Positions 34,881 through 46,023 of a stretch of 64,000 nt of DNA are shown here, piece by piece. This stretch comes from Anseranas semipalmata. Lineage: Eukaryota > Chordata > Aves > Anseriformes > Anseranatidae. The translations under genes were made by a program, and so were the position numbers. How positions within the stretch are numbered: the first letter of the stretch is position 1; every line of letters starts with the position of its first letter. Where the stretch lies: positions 101,239 to 165,238 of the forward strand of contig VXAA01001306.1 in assembly GCA_013399115.1 (NCBI GenBank), in the 5' to 3' direction. Under the pieces are notes generated by a model, which had not been told where the DNA came from, did no database searches, and saw only the letters and a list, made by a program, of their open reading frames with translations.

Positions 34881-37800
34881 GTACGTCCTGCAGTTGCTGG
34901 AAGGGGTCTGCTGGGGATTTGCTTGGGTACTCTTGGAAGTTCTCCCATCTGCAGCTATAAAATGCCTTTGAAAATTTGGCCCAAAACACAGATTTGCACA
35001 CTTGCAGTCTGACCTCCAAGTTTGAAAATGCCGACAAAGTTCCCTGGGATAGCCTTGGGAGTTTGGCTTAACCTCAGTATTTCCAAGAATGCTGCCTTAC
35101 TTACAGTAAGAACTTTTCCAACCAGGAAGAACCAGTCTTCAAGACAACATGGGAAGCATTACAAAGAATTACATGTCTAATATGATAAAATTTTTGCACA
35201 CATACATCAGTACATGTAAGTATACACATGCTTATCAATTCATGTTTATCCTGAACAGCTGTAAGTTAACAGATCCCTAAAAGGTTTAAGAATTGTCCTC
35301 AGCGAGTGGGTACTTCGAGTTCACCACCTAATACCTGTAAATATTTGTTACAGAATCCTTTTTTTCTTTCCAAAAATCCTCATGCAATGCACATTCAAGC
35401 TGCCCATTTAAAAGAAACTGTCTGCTCGAGATAAGCCGCTCCCTACACATTTCTGCATTTATCAAATATGACTTAAGCGAGAAAACAAAATGAAAATCTA
35501 TTAGCTGCAATTCAGAGTTGTGACTGCAGTGTAATGGCTTCATTATGAGCGGGATGACAAACGCTGCCAACCGCAGGCTCCTTCAGAAGCAGCTACCAAA
35601 CACGAGCCTGCACTTCAGCAGCAGCTCTCCTCTCTCCTCTTTGTGCTCTCAGTGCCCGGGGGGTGCATTCCCCTCCCTATCCCTCGGTTTGCCATGTAGC
35701 CTTGGGAAAATGGGCTGTTTTCTGTCTCTCCATTCCCAGCCTGTACAGGGGTTACTTGACAGTTCCCCACTTTGCAGGTATGCTGGGAGAATAGATGCAG
35801 AAGGGGACTACGAGGTCCTCTTCTATTACAGCAACAGGCCATGCAAGGATCTTCAAGATTGTGAGGATTTACACCAGAATGTAACCGAAATCCTTCTTTT
35901 CTAAGACTTTTCATTAGCCCCACTAGAAGAGGTCTGAAGAGATACTGCCATGGGCAGCTGAAGCGGAGCTGTTTGCTGTGGGCTCGTTACGTTGAGAAAT
36001 TAGAGGGCTATGCTTCATTAGACTGTGATATGGCCCAGTGCACAGGGGATCAAAACGCATCCCTTCGCTGCGGCCCCGTGGCACCCCACTCACTGCTGGT
36101 CTGCCGGAGACGAACACCGGGTGAGGCACAGAGCCTGATCTGTGAGTAACTCGCTCCTGTGGCTGGGGGGAAGCCTGCGGCAGCTGAGAAGGCAGCCATC
36201 ATCTGAGCACGCTTAGAGCGAGGTGCAAAAACACACGTAGCGTTCTGCTGCCTTACACGCATTGTTTGTGTTTGGCCTAAATTAATTGCTTAAAAGCCCA
36301 AATCTAGATTTACTAATGTATTTGCCTGTAAATTAGAAGCTTTTACAGCAAACATGGGCAAATTATTTATTACCCACAGAGCTAAAAGCAGACCTTTAAT
36401 AGCAGCTAGAAAGCCAAGTCCTGGGCCAAAACACCACCAAGCTTACATGCTCTACAAACAGGGCAAAAAAGCCTGCTCCTACTCTGAAGAACAAATAAGG
36501 GATTTATTCAGAGAATGCTGGAGGGGCTGTGGCGATGCCAGCAGGCTCCTGTAGCCGGCCCTGTGGAAGGTGCTGTGAGTTCAGCACTGGTACGCTAAAG
36601 CTTTTAGCCCAAGTCAGGACAAAATAGAAGATGAGAGGAAAAAATAAAAAGCAAAAGCAGGAAGCTGCAGAAGGAACTTGAACCTGCAGTTAGACTGAAG
36701 ACCAAACAGGGCAGGCTGCTTTAGGTAAGCACAGCCTAGAAAACGGCCAAGTTTAGACCAAGTCTGCCCAGAAACACAGCAACAAATGAATTAAAACCAC
36801 ATTCCTTATTTGTAATCTTTTTGCTTTATGTTGCTCATTAGATAATAAACTACTTCTGCCCTGGAGCCATGCAACCCTGGCACTGGACCTAGGTTCATGC
36901 TCAAGTTCCCACCTCCTGATGCAGCGAGACCCTTCCTTCCCTACAGCACAGCATCAGGAGCACAGGGCAAGGTGCCGTGCTGGTGGGCTGGGCTCTCAGT
37001 AATGCTCCTTAACACCTTAGAAATTATAAGAATCTCAGCACAAAGATTCTTTTCTGTTAGATTTTAAAAGAATTACATTTCTCACTTATCTCTTGTATGC
37101 AATATATGTACTATTTAAATTCATGTGCTTTATTCCACAATTCCATACTTTCCATGACTGATATTTCTAGAATATTTCATTTTCTCTAGAATTAATTCAT
37201 CCAGCTCTCTCTGTTCTTAGTTGACGTTTGGGGTAAACAACATTAGCCTGACCTGTACACACTGGATCAGGTGCATTCATCCAGTGGGATTACTTTCCTC
37301 AAAATTCCTGGTTCCTGTTACCCTTTGGCTTGGGAAACCCATCCCTTTGCTCTTGGAGAGAAAGAACATGGCATATCTCCCTAAGCGCACAGCCTTCTAC
37401 AAGAAAACTCTTAAGACGTTCCATGTTTGCAATTAACATTACATGCAATAATGCAACTGAAGACTGAGAAATCAAGCATTTAGAGATCAGGAAATATTGA
37501 TAGAGGCTGGAAATCTTAATGTCCAGACTGCAATTTGGAAAGAAATCATAATGTATGGCAAAAATCCAAGACTGGCTAGACATGGAAAAAAACGCTTTCA
37601 AAAATACAGAAGCAGCAAATGGCTAAGGAAGTCCCTAGGACAGAGATTGCTGGAAACTGCGAGAATACACTGAGGGAGCTGTCAAGTATACACTTGCAAG
37701 ATTTCTGTCAGAGATAAAACACACAGACAGTCAGATCTCTGACAAAATTAAACTGTCTTTATGTTACTATGTTCAGATTCTAAATTTTGAAATAAACTTC

Positions 37801-39980
37801 CATGTTTACCTTAAAGAAAAACAAGAAAAGAATAGCACTCCTACCACAAGCGTGTTTCCTGAACTTGAGCAATTTGGGCCAAATGTCCCTGAAGTAAGGC
37901 CACCGGACTTTAGCTGCATACTTGACAGAGGCCACCTGAATGCCCTGCAGAACACAGACCTTAAAATTTAGTTGGCACCTTCAGGTATTATAAGATCAAC
38001 TCTCAGAATTTCACTTCTATTAAACACCTCTTAACTACTTGGCACTGGCAGAATTTGTTCCCATTAAATTTAATTTATGCTAATTAAGAGCTGCTCATTA
38101 CCATTCTGTATCATTAGGCAAAATCAGTTTTTCTGGGAAAAGTCATAATCAAGAGGCAACTTCATTTCGGAATATTCCAATTTTGAATAGCGTTCTGTAA
38201 TAAAGCTCATTTACAGAGCGACTCCTTACAAACCATTTTCCAAACCCCGTGAAGCACCGCAGAACCCGCCGGGCCTGCAGCAAGGGGCAGCAGCCGAGGG
38301 GAGGCCGATGGGGGTGCGCCTTTTCAGGGCCAGGAGACAGCAGCAGCAAGAGCTTGTCTGTGCCAGGAAAGGGGTGAATGGCACACTTCAAGGTACAGCA
38401 CAACGAGGGCTTCGAAGGGGAGAAAATAACAAGGCGCACGCCCTTTCCAGGATGAAAAGCAGCAGGGGAGGCTGTCTGAGGCTGCGCGCTGGCAGGCGTG
38501 CGAGGCGGCTGGTCAGTCGGTGCCACGCTGCCGGCGGATGGAAGGACAGCAGGGCCACAGCGGGCCGGAGAGCCTGCAGCCAGAGCCTGGGTATGAAGGC
38601 ACTCCCGTGTCTGCAGTAAGAGACAACAGGCCGATGCTGAGGACGGTGATGGATGTGGGAACTGGGAAAGAGGAGATCTTGGAGAGAAAGCCTCTGAGTG
38701 AATTTGGTTAGGCTGGGCTCCGTGAGAAGGCTGAGAATTTCCAGTCGGCTACTGGTTGGGACTGGGGAGGAGGACCTGTGGCTACCAGCACAGGGACAGT
38801 ACTTGCATTTGCCTGCCTGGGAGAGTTCCCTGCTGCTTTTAGCGGGAGCCCCGCTAGGCTGAGGCTGACTGCCCTGGGAATGGGGCACTGCAGGAATTAT
38901 TATTATTTTTTAAATAGTAGTGGAGTAGCTGTGGTGCTTGTCAGAGTAAAACTCTGCCTTCCCATGAGTGATTCCTAAGTCCTTTTTTTTCTATACTCAT
39001 TTAATCATCAGTACCTGTTACTTTAAAAATCAAGTCTCACAGCAGCTGAATTCCCCAGCCCCTTTTCCCTGTAAGCTTATCGTCATCTCAGCGATTCAGG
39101 GAGTGCAGGAATACAGTATTCCAACTCACTGTCCAGTCAATAAAGTGAAAAATGCCATTCCTGTTTTAGCAGATGGCAGCAGAAATGCAATATAAGGAGC
39201 AAGAACACTAATATAGAAATCAATATCTATTACAGTTTAAATCACATTGCAGTCCTGAAATGATAATAGCAATCCTTTAAAAGCTAATGCTGATCCTGTT
39301 TGTATTAGAAATCGGTTCAATGTGTTTCAGGTTTTAATTCTGTTACAAAAATAATTACCTTTTAACCTAGACCCTCCAACCCCAGTCCCCTCCTCCTTAC
39401 CCAGACGCTGCTCCCACAAAGGAAAACAAACAAACCAGCAAAAAAAGCCCCCAACAAACAAAGCTAACCTCTTCCTTCCTCACTCTACAGCCAGGAACAT
39501 GGGGAAGGGATTTTCATAAAGGAGATGGCTGGGAATTCCCATGACACTGTAAGTGCAGAGGCATCATTCAGGCAGCTCTATCTATTGTTATATGAGGCCT
39601 TTTCTGGACAACTATAAAATATTGCGAAGAAGGAAGAAATTGAGGCTTCAGAAACTGCTGACAGAGCAAAGTCTTCCTTCTTTGAGTAAAATTGAAGTAT
39701 TTATGCTACAAAACTACCTTTGATATAATCAGAAGGGCTACATGCACAACAGTGTTGGTAAACTCAAACTTTCTCTGCTTGTTAATTGTCTGCATTCAGC
39801 CTGTGATTAGTACCAAACAAAAGTTGTTTGATGAATCATTTATATGATAAACAGTGAAGAATAAACACTGGGGAAAAGCAGCAACCCTGTGTGTGCTGCA
39901 TCATCTGATAAGCCTGGCAGCAGGTAAACAGAGCAAGTCCTAGGCATGCAGAGAAAAAGCCCACGGGCTGACTGGAGCAT
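34881..39980. other. Non-coding stretch with a G+C-rich patch
   Basis: A G+C-rich, CpG-containing patch lies at about 38,210-38,600. It supports long frames on both strands (a 166-codon frame at 38,388-38,888 on the minus strand and a 103-codon frame on the plus), as expected from composition. A TAAT-rich block at about 36,250-36,480 has the look of a conserved non-coding element. No exon or RNA gene is supported. Confidence 0.45.
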
Positions 39981-39984
39981 CCTG

Positions 39985-40510
39985 GCAAATCATGACCCAG
40001 TTGGAAAGCAACTTTATGGCTACAAGGGCTAAAGTCCTTTGGGCATGTAATGGGAAAACTGAGCAAGTTACATTACCACTACATTTACTGCTGCTCCTGC
40101 CAGCAAAATACTGTGTTCAGCATTGGTGTTCACATATCAAGAGAGAGCTTGATGAATTGGATATGGCTGTAAGTTGTGAGACTGATTAAAGGATGGGAAA
40201 ACACATCTTACAGTGACAGTCTCAAGAAGTTCAATTTATTTAGCTTATCAAAGAGAAGGTTAAGGTGAGTCTGATCACTAATAAAGTAAATATTTACCTG
40301 GGGAAAGGGAAAACAATAAGAGGAAGCTTTTCATCCTAGCAGTCCCAGAGGTGCAATATAAAACCAGGCAAATTTTGGCTGGAAAAAGCCACACGCTTTT
40401 AGTAATAAAGGAATGAAGCACTGAAGGAATTGCTGGACATTTTAAAATTAGGAATGGATGTTTCTTTAAAAGACGCACTATACCACAAGGTGAAATCCAG
40501 GCCAGCTCAA
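39985..40510 (+). mobile_element. Old CR1-type LINE fragment: 3' end of ORF2 (reverse transcriptase C-terminal region), decayed
   Basis: In the forward direction this stretch follows the C-terminal end of a CR1 ORF2 and the sequence just after it. The blocks in order are: 'acccagttggaaagcaac', 'tactgtgttcagcattggtg' (YCVQHW, matching the conserved YCVQFW block), then after a frame change 'LIKGWENTSYSDSLKKFN' and LFSLSKRRLR, matching the conserved 'MIKG..HLSY...L..LGLFSLEKRRLRGDL' block. This is followed by the tail with 'attttaaaattaggaatgga'. Stops and at least one frameshift break the frame, so it is a fossil. It is more diverged from the young avian CR1 consensus than the 44.5 kb copy and probably predates birds. 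Boundaries are approximate. The frame at 39,992-40,189 belongs to this element and is not a host gene. Confidence 0.85.
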
Positions 40511-43500
40511 ACAAAAAACACCTAGAAAATAAGGTAATTTTTGATCGGTTTTCTGATTTTTCATTTCCTCTGTGTCTTAACATTCAACAGAACTTATATG
40601 ATTCAACAAAAAACCTTGATGCCATATATTGCTTACAGCTCATTCTGCCTCTCCAAAACCTATCCCTTTCAAGTTTTGAGTACAAACCCACCCCAGCAGG
40701 TCTTTAATAGGTAAGAATATACATTACTGTCTTTAATGCTACATATATTACTAAACATCCTCACATCTCTGTCAACACCTGCTCCCACGTGTGGTTTCCT
40801 TGAGCACTCCTTTACTCACCCCAGTGCACAGCAGCTCTGCAGCCCAGCTTGCCCTAGCCCCAGTGGGTCCCCGGTTCCCCGCTCGGGTTGCTCCTGCTGC
40901 AGCCCTGATGGTTTGCATCTCCTCTCGCTCCCTTCAGCTGGTTTCTCTTCTAACTGCCCCTTGGAGGGGCACAGCCCCACGTTTTCCCATTGTCCTCTCA
41001 GGCCTATGGAAGACAGTTCCTGGCAGCTTTCACCTGGCTTAGCTCAGTGCTACAGGCAAAGAAGGAAGAAAGGGGAAGAGAAAGGAAGGAGAACAGGAAA
41101 AAAAATCCACGTTTCTTCCCCTGGAAAGGCAATAGCAGATATCATGGGAGCTGGGCCCCTCTGGCTGCCCCACACCTCTCCAGCTGACCCCCCAGGTGCT
41201 GTGAGGACATGACAGGGCAGAGCAGCCTTTCACCGCAGGGTGCTGCAAGCCAGGCCCCTCTCATGGTAGATGCCTTTCAAGGCTTTCTCGTCCTTCATCA
41301 GGATTTCCAAAGTCCCAAGAAGTTCTCACTCCCTTTTGGAGGCTTCCAGTCCCTTCCAACAAGCAGAGGTACAGGTTACCCCTGGCTCCCACACGGCTTA
41401 GGGAACAGGAACCCCACGCTTCCCTTCAGCTCCACTCTGCTTTATTAACTGCACTGATCCCGGGGGTGGCTGCCAGAGCTCCTGCCACCCCCCAGCGGGC
41501 TCCTAACGCCCAGACCCAGTCATTTGTTCCCAAAAGCCGAGGTCCCTTTTACACATCTCCCCCCAGACTGCAGCTAGCAGAGCACAGGACCTTCCCCTCC
41601 GACTGCCCCGGGCTTCCCTTTCTGTCCCCTTTCCTCCTCACCTACCCTGCCCCAGCCCACCACCCCACTGGCCCAGGAAAGCACTCTGCTTCCCCTATAC
41701 ACCTCCTTCTCAAAAACAAACCCTCAGGTCGCCCACAGCTCTCAAGCACACGGACAGGCAGGGCCTGAATCCCTGACCCTTGCAGAAGCCCCTTCACCTG
41801 TGACAAGTCACCTCTTGCAGCACCTGGGAGCAGCAAGCAAACAAGAGATGGGCTAGTCAAACTCCGGTGCATGAGGGCTCTCTGTAAGAAACAGCCAAGC
41901 CAACAGAATGCGTAGATGCCAGCGAGACCCTCCACAAAGCCCAGCTAGCAGAGGAGCTGCCGACCTGCTGCCAGCCAGCCGGGCGCATGCCAGCCCCAGC
42001 GAGGCAGCAGACAAGTCCCCGCTGGCTGCACTGCTCAGGCTGCCGCGCAGCCTCCTGCTTGGCAGTCGGGCTTGGGACCTTTCGGAGGCACGGAAACACT
42101 TCCACCGTCTGGTGTTTGTGCAATATTTTGGAACTGCAAACCAATTAAAGCGTTTTGTTTGCCCTGCTTGGGATGGTAAGAGCATCAAGAACAGCATCGC
42201 CAGCCTGCTGTTCTGCCTGCCGGGAACCCCGCCTGGCCACGCGCTCGGTGGGACGGGGACCAAGTCCTCCTTCGGGTCTTTCAGCTGTTTCCCTGTGACT
42301 CAGGGAATGACTCTGTATTTATTCATGTGAGATGCAACGTATTTATTAAATCTACCCGCTGATTTTTGTAACTGAATGACCAGTCTGCATTTGCCAAAAC
42401 GATTCCCTCAGAACAGAAGGGCTGGCCCAGGGGGCTGCCTCAGGGCACAGCTGAGGCACCAAGTGCAAGCCCTCGTCCTCTGCCTCGCTGGCAATGCTTT
42501 TTGCAGAACTGGAGTTACTACAGTCGGCAAAACCTGTTTTTTGGGGCATGGACCGCTTTTTCACTTGATGTTTGTTCTGTGCCCTGATCCATGACTACAG
42601 CTCCTGCATCCTGCAGTGACAGCAACAACATTACAGCCATTAGTCCACGTGGTTTCGTCCACAACATGCTTCCACAACAGCAGATCTGAGGAAAAAAGTG
42701 GCCCCTAATATGTGTAATATTACATGCATACCAGGGCTTTTATATTCACTTACTTAAAAAAACAAAAAACAAAACAAAAAAAACTACACTCAGTGTCATT
42801 ATTAAAAAAATCAAAACTTATTTGCCGAAATCTTGGTCTCACCGAAGTCTGGGAGTTGTGGGGTCTAGCTTCCTATTTTCTTCTCTTTATCATATGGGTC
42901 TCATATGGGAGCAGCTGAGATCAGTCAGCTACAAAACTAACACAGCAACTCAAAAACCAGCTCTAGTAGCCTTTGGATCAGGACCATAAATAAGGATTTT
43001 TAAGAAATCTTGACAAGTACCGTACAAGTAAAACAAACAAAACGGCTAATAGGTTACATACATCACTTAGTATAATAAACCTCTGCTGATTTATTACGTT
43101 TTTAATTCTTGCAATGTGCAAAAAGGTTAAGTTAATCATTTCTGTTGAGGTATAATAACATTGGGCTCAAATGACATCTCTCTGCAGTGCAGTTTGCCTG
43201 CAGGACTAATAAAAATTGATCATTAAAACAACTGGATTTGGCTTTGTTTAGAATCACCATAGGATAAAGGGAAGCAAATTAATTACAATGAGAAGAATGG
43301 GTAAAGTAAATGAAATAGACAGATAAGAGCGAATACTGTACATTAGTATTTACTAAAGAATTAGAGAGTATAAAAACTTTTAATATGGCCAGCAATGAGG
43401 TGTGAAATACTCCACATTAACAGGTTACTCACTGCTGTGCCAGAATATAAAACAACGGGATAAGGTGCAATCAGAGGTCATTTCCATCCTTCTGCACTTA

Positions 43501-44458
43501 ATTACACTCTACCCCATTTGGAAATACAAACAAAGCTTTTAAACAGAACCACACAAAATAATTACATATACACGTATGAAAAATAAAATACCTTGTTAAT
43601 GGTGCTAGACTGAGGATCAGGTTTCACCACTGGACATAGTTCCTACCGTGACTGTTCCTATCACATTTTTTCTGTACATACCATTTCGCAGTCAAATCTG
43701 TTTTTCTCTGCAAAGTGACAAATTTCTACTTGAAAAATTACCAGCTGCTTCTCTAGTAAAAGTGACAAAATATTTAATAGAAGATCAAACACTGATTGCT
43801 CTTTTTTTTTTTTTTAAATTAGCAGTTCCCCCCTCTCCTTTTCAAATTAGTCCCACGTACGCCTAGAGGCAGAGAATATTGCAATTTACACTTATTAGTT
43901 TTTACAAAAGATTTGCTTCTGGTTTGCATATACCATCCTGTCTTAACCTACTAATAGAAAGCTAATAGAAGGTGGAAAATGACCTGTTTTGCTAAGGTAG
44001 CCTATCCTGTTAAAAAACTGCCATGAACTGGCTCTAGAGTTCCTCACTCAAATTTGGGACCTTATTCTGTAACCTCCAGAATTCACATTTTACAGTACAT
44101 CACTTATTAAGTAACAGTTTCAATGATTTTAGCACAGGTCAACTTCAGAACAGAGAATGCTTGCACCATGAAATATTTACAGTACTGAGGAGCTACAGAT
44201 GCACTAAGAGGTTAGTTTTCTTAGGTGTCTTAGCTCTAAAGGTACCCACAGAAGGTAAGTGAGAGCCAGGACCAAATTCGGGCACTCTGAATTACCTTTT
44301 GGGAACAGAGATTCTCCTGCCATTCACTGTCTGCCCATGATGTGCAGGGAGAGCCACTTTCCTGAAACAGGCAGCAAGAATGTGTCATTAATGGCTCAAA
44401 GTGACAAATAAAGGATTTCACGTGTGACTATATGCTATTAACTCCCTTGGCAATGTCT
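40511..44458. other. Non-coding stretch between two CR1 fragments
   Basis: A G+C-rich, C/T-skewed part at about 40,780-42,260 produces long frames on both strands without recognisable domains. The part at 43,080-43,520 is A+T-rich, repeat-free and TAAT-rich and is listed as a possible conserved non-coding element. A T run lies at about 43,802-43,815. No exon is supported. Confidence 0.45.
43080..43520. other. Candidate conserved non-coding element
   Basis: A long repeat-free A+T-rich block with many TTAATT/ATTA cores, a GATCATTAAAA word and a CACTTAATTACA word, and no open frame longer than a few tens of codons. Its texture resembles vertebrate ultraconserved-type enhancers. This is a visual inference only. 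Confidence 0.22.
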
Positions 44459-44527
44459 TGAGGAGTTGGACTCGATGATCTTTATGGGTCCCTTCCAACT
44501 CGGGATATTCTGTGATTCTATGATTCC
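44459..44527 (+). mobile_element. Avian CR1 LINE 3' end (5'-truncated)
   Basis: The segment reads 'gaggagttggactcgatgat', then 'ctttatgggtcccttccaact', then 'cgggatattctgtgattcta', then 'tgattcc'. This is the characteristic 3' untranslated end of chicken-type CR1 elements, terminating in the short 'attctatgattc'-type tandem instead of a poly-A tail. The copy is severely 5'-truncated, as nearly all CR1 copies are, and retains only about 70 bp. It is the strongest evidence that the window is avian. Confidence 0.92.
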
Positions 44528-45885
44528 ACATGGAAATCCCACTGAATGAACTCTCCTTATGGAAAAGCAGCTGGATCAAGCTCAAAAGACAGAACTACTT
44601 GTTTTTCAGCTTCTTGAGCCCTGTACACATGCTACAGTTAAGCTTTGAAACCTACATATAACTTTGCTTGACCCTGCACCTACGACAGAAATAAAGGACA
44701 AAAGCCTCTTCCCCAGGGAAGGTAATTCTCATCCGACACTGGCCAAAACATAGGAAGCGCTGCTGGGAGCTGGGGCAGAGCTGAAGCCCACGAGCAGCGT
44801 TACCTCCATCCATCGACTTCGCTACCAGTGCCCCAGCACTAGCAAAGAAGTAAGGAGTTTTACACGCACTTCTCCTGGCAAGGTAGACAAAACAGCTCAT
44901 CAAGGAAAACCAAAACTAGCAGTGGTCAACATTTTAGGAAAAAAGCAATCCCAAATCAATGTAATAAGCATAACTCCTACCGTCAGTGCCAATGAATCCA
45001 CATTGATCAGGTTGCAGCTTTTTTAGCCACTTGGGCATACAGTTGAGCTGCACAGCATGACCCACAGGTTAGCGATCCTTGACCACTTAAGGCCAGGACT
45101 GGAAATAATGCTAACTGCAAGCCCAAGAAATATCTATTGATTACTAAATGAAGGAAAATGCACTTCAGAGCCTGTTTTCAGAAAAAAATATATATTGAAA
45201 CTACTATCTACATTCTTATTTTATAATGTAACCCAATAGACAGCATCACCCCCCCACCCAGAACTGTCCCAGCAAGGGACAGGGCACCAGCAGGCAGCTA
45301 GAGCAGCGGCTTCACAGAAGGCCCAGATCAATACAGGCGCTGCCCCGCATCAGGGCAGTGCAGCCCAGGAGCAGCCAGGTAAACCAGGAGCGGTGGCATC
45401 TCTAAACACTGCTCCCACAGCGGACATCATGGGGCACCTGGATGTGCTCTGCTGCCATGCCTGACTGCTCTGTTACAGATCCCGGTTTTGGAAGCATTGC
45501 TGCTGGCGGCAGAGCCAGTCCAAGTGTCCTCAGTGCCCTGCGCTTGCATTTCATCCCACGTGGAGAATCCCTGCTTGTGCCAGCACACGTCTTGTGTGCC
45601 ATTATGATAAACAGGACTGGAGACCCGAGGAACGAGCAGCTTTCACTCTAGACCAAACTTCATCCCTTCTAGTTCAAAATTCATCCCACGCACACACGCA
45701 GAGTTATGCTGAAATAACAGAAGGGGAGGAATGGGGCAGGAATAAGTAGGTAGGCTGCCTTTTCAAAACCCTTTTACTCTACATCTCTTGCTCCTGTTAG
45801 CAAAACAGACAGCTCTGGTTTTGCTCCCCGGTCACTACACTGTCTTGTCGGAGTGGAGACTCTCAAAACTCAGTTATTTCTCCAG
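44528..45885. other. Non-coding stretch, no gene seen
   Basis: Mixed-composition sequence between the CR1 end and the plus-strand exon candidate. Short frames at 45,402-45,651 are open on both strands and are not splice-bounded. Nothing else was recognised. Confidence 0.5.
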
Positions 45886-46006
45886 GATGGCACGGCTGAG
45901 ACAAAGGAAACCTTCACCAGAGTCAGGGTCCAAGAACAGCAGCACCTCGTCTGGCCCGAGCAAAGACAGTACAAATGGAGGCAGAAAGAAGCAGAAGAGC
46001 AGCTAA
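45886..46006 (+). CDS. Possible C-terminal coding exon, Lys/Arg/Ser-rich (partial gene, unidentified)
   Basis: A good acceptor (cagttatttctccag) is followed by G-ATG and an open frame entered in phase 2 that encodes MARLRQRKPSPESGSKNSS, then a Ser/Gly/Thr-rich stretch and the basic end GGRKKQKSS, with TAA at 46,004-46,006. Seventeen bases after the stop, CAG is followed by GTATGG, a usable donor, so the RNA exon may end at 46,023, or may simply continue as 3' UTR. The composition (basic residues, Ser, no hydrophobic segment) suits a disordered cytosolic or nuclear tail. The gene is not recognised. The frame beginning directly at the acceptor (DGTAETKETF...) is also open to a TGA at 46,018-46,020, so the frame choice is not secure. 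Alternative: a non-coding exon or chance. Confidence 0.3.
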
Positions 46007-46023
46007 CCCCAATTTGGTGACAG

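Noticed and set aside
39992..40189. 65-codon plus-strand frame as a host gene
   Set aside because: It encodes part of the decayed CR1 reverse transcriptase and is assigned to the LINE fragment.
41853..42330. Overlapping 95-140-codon frames on both strands
   Set aside because: Same composition effect; neither peptide has a recognisable domain, and the frames mirror each other.
45886..46006. Similarity of the KKQKSS ending to translocon-associated TRAM-type C-termini
   Set aside because: Only the last few Lys/Ser residues resemble that family from memory; the preceding residues do not align, so no identification is made.
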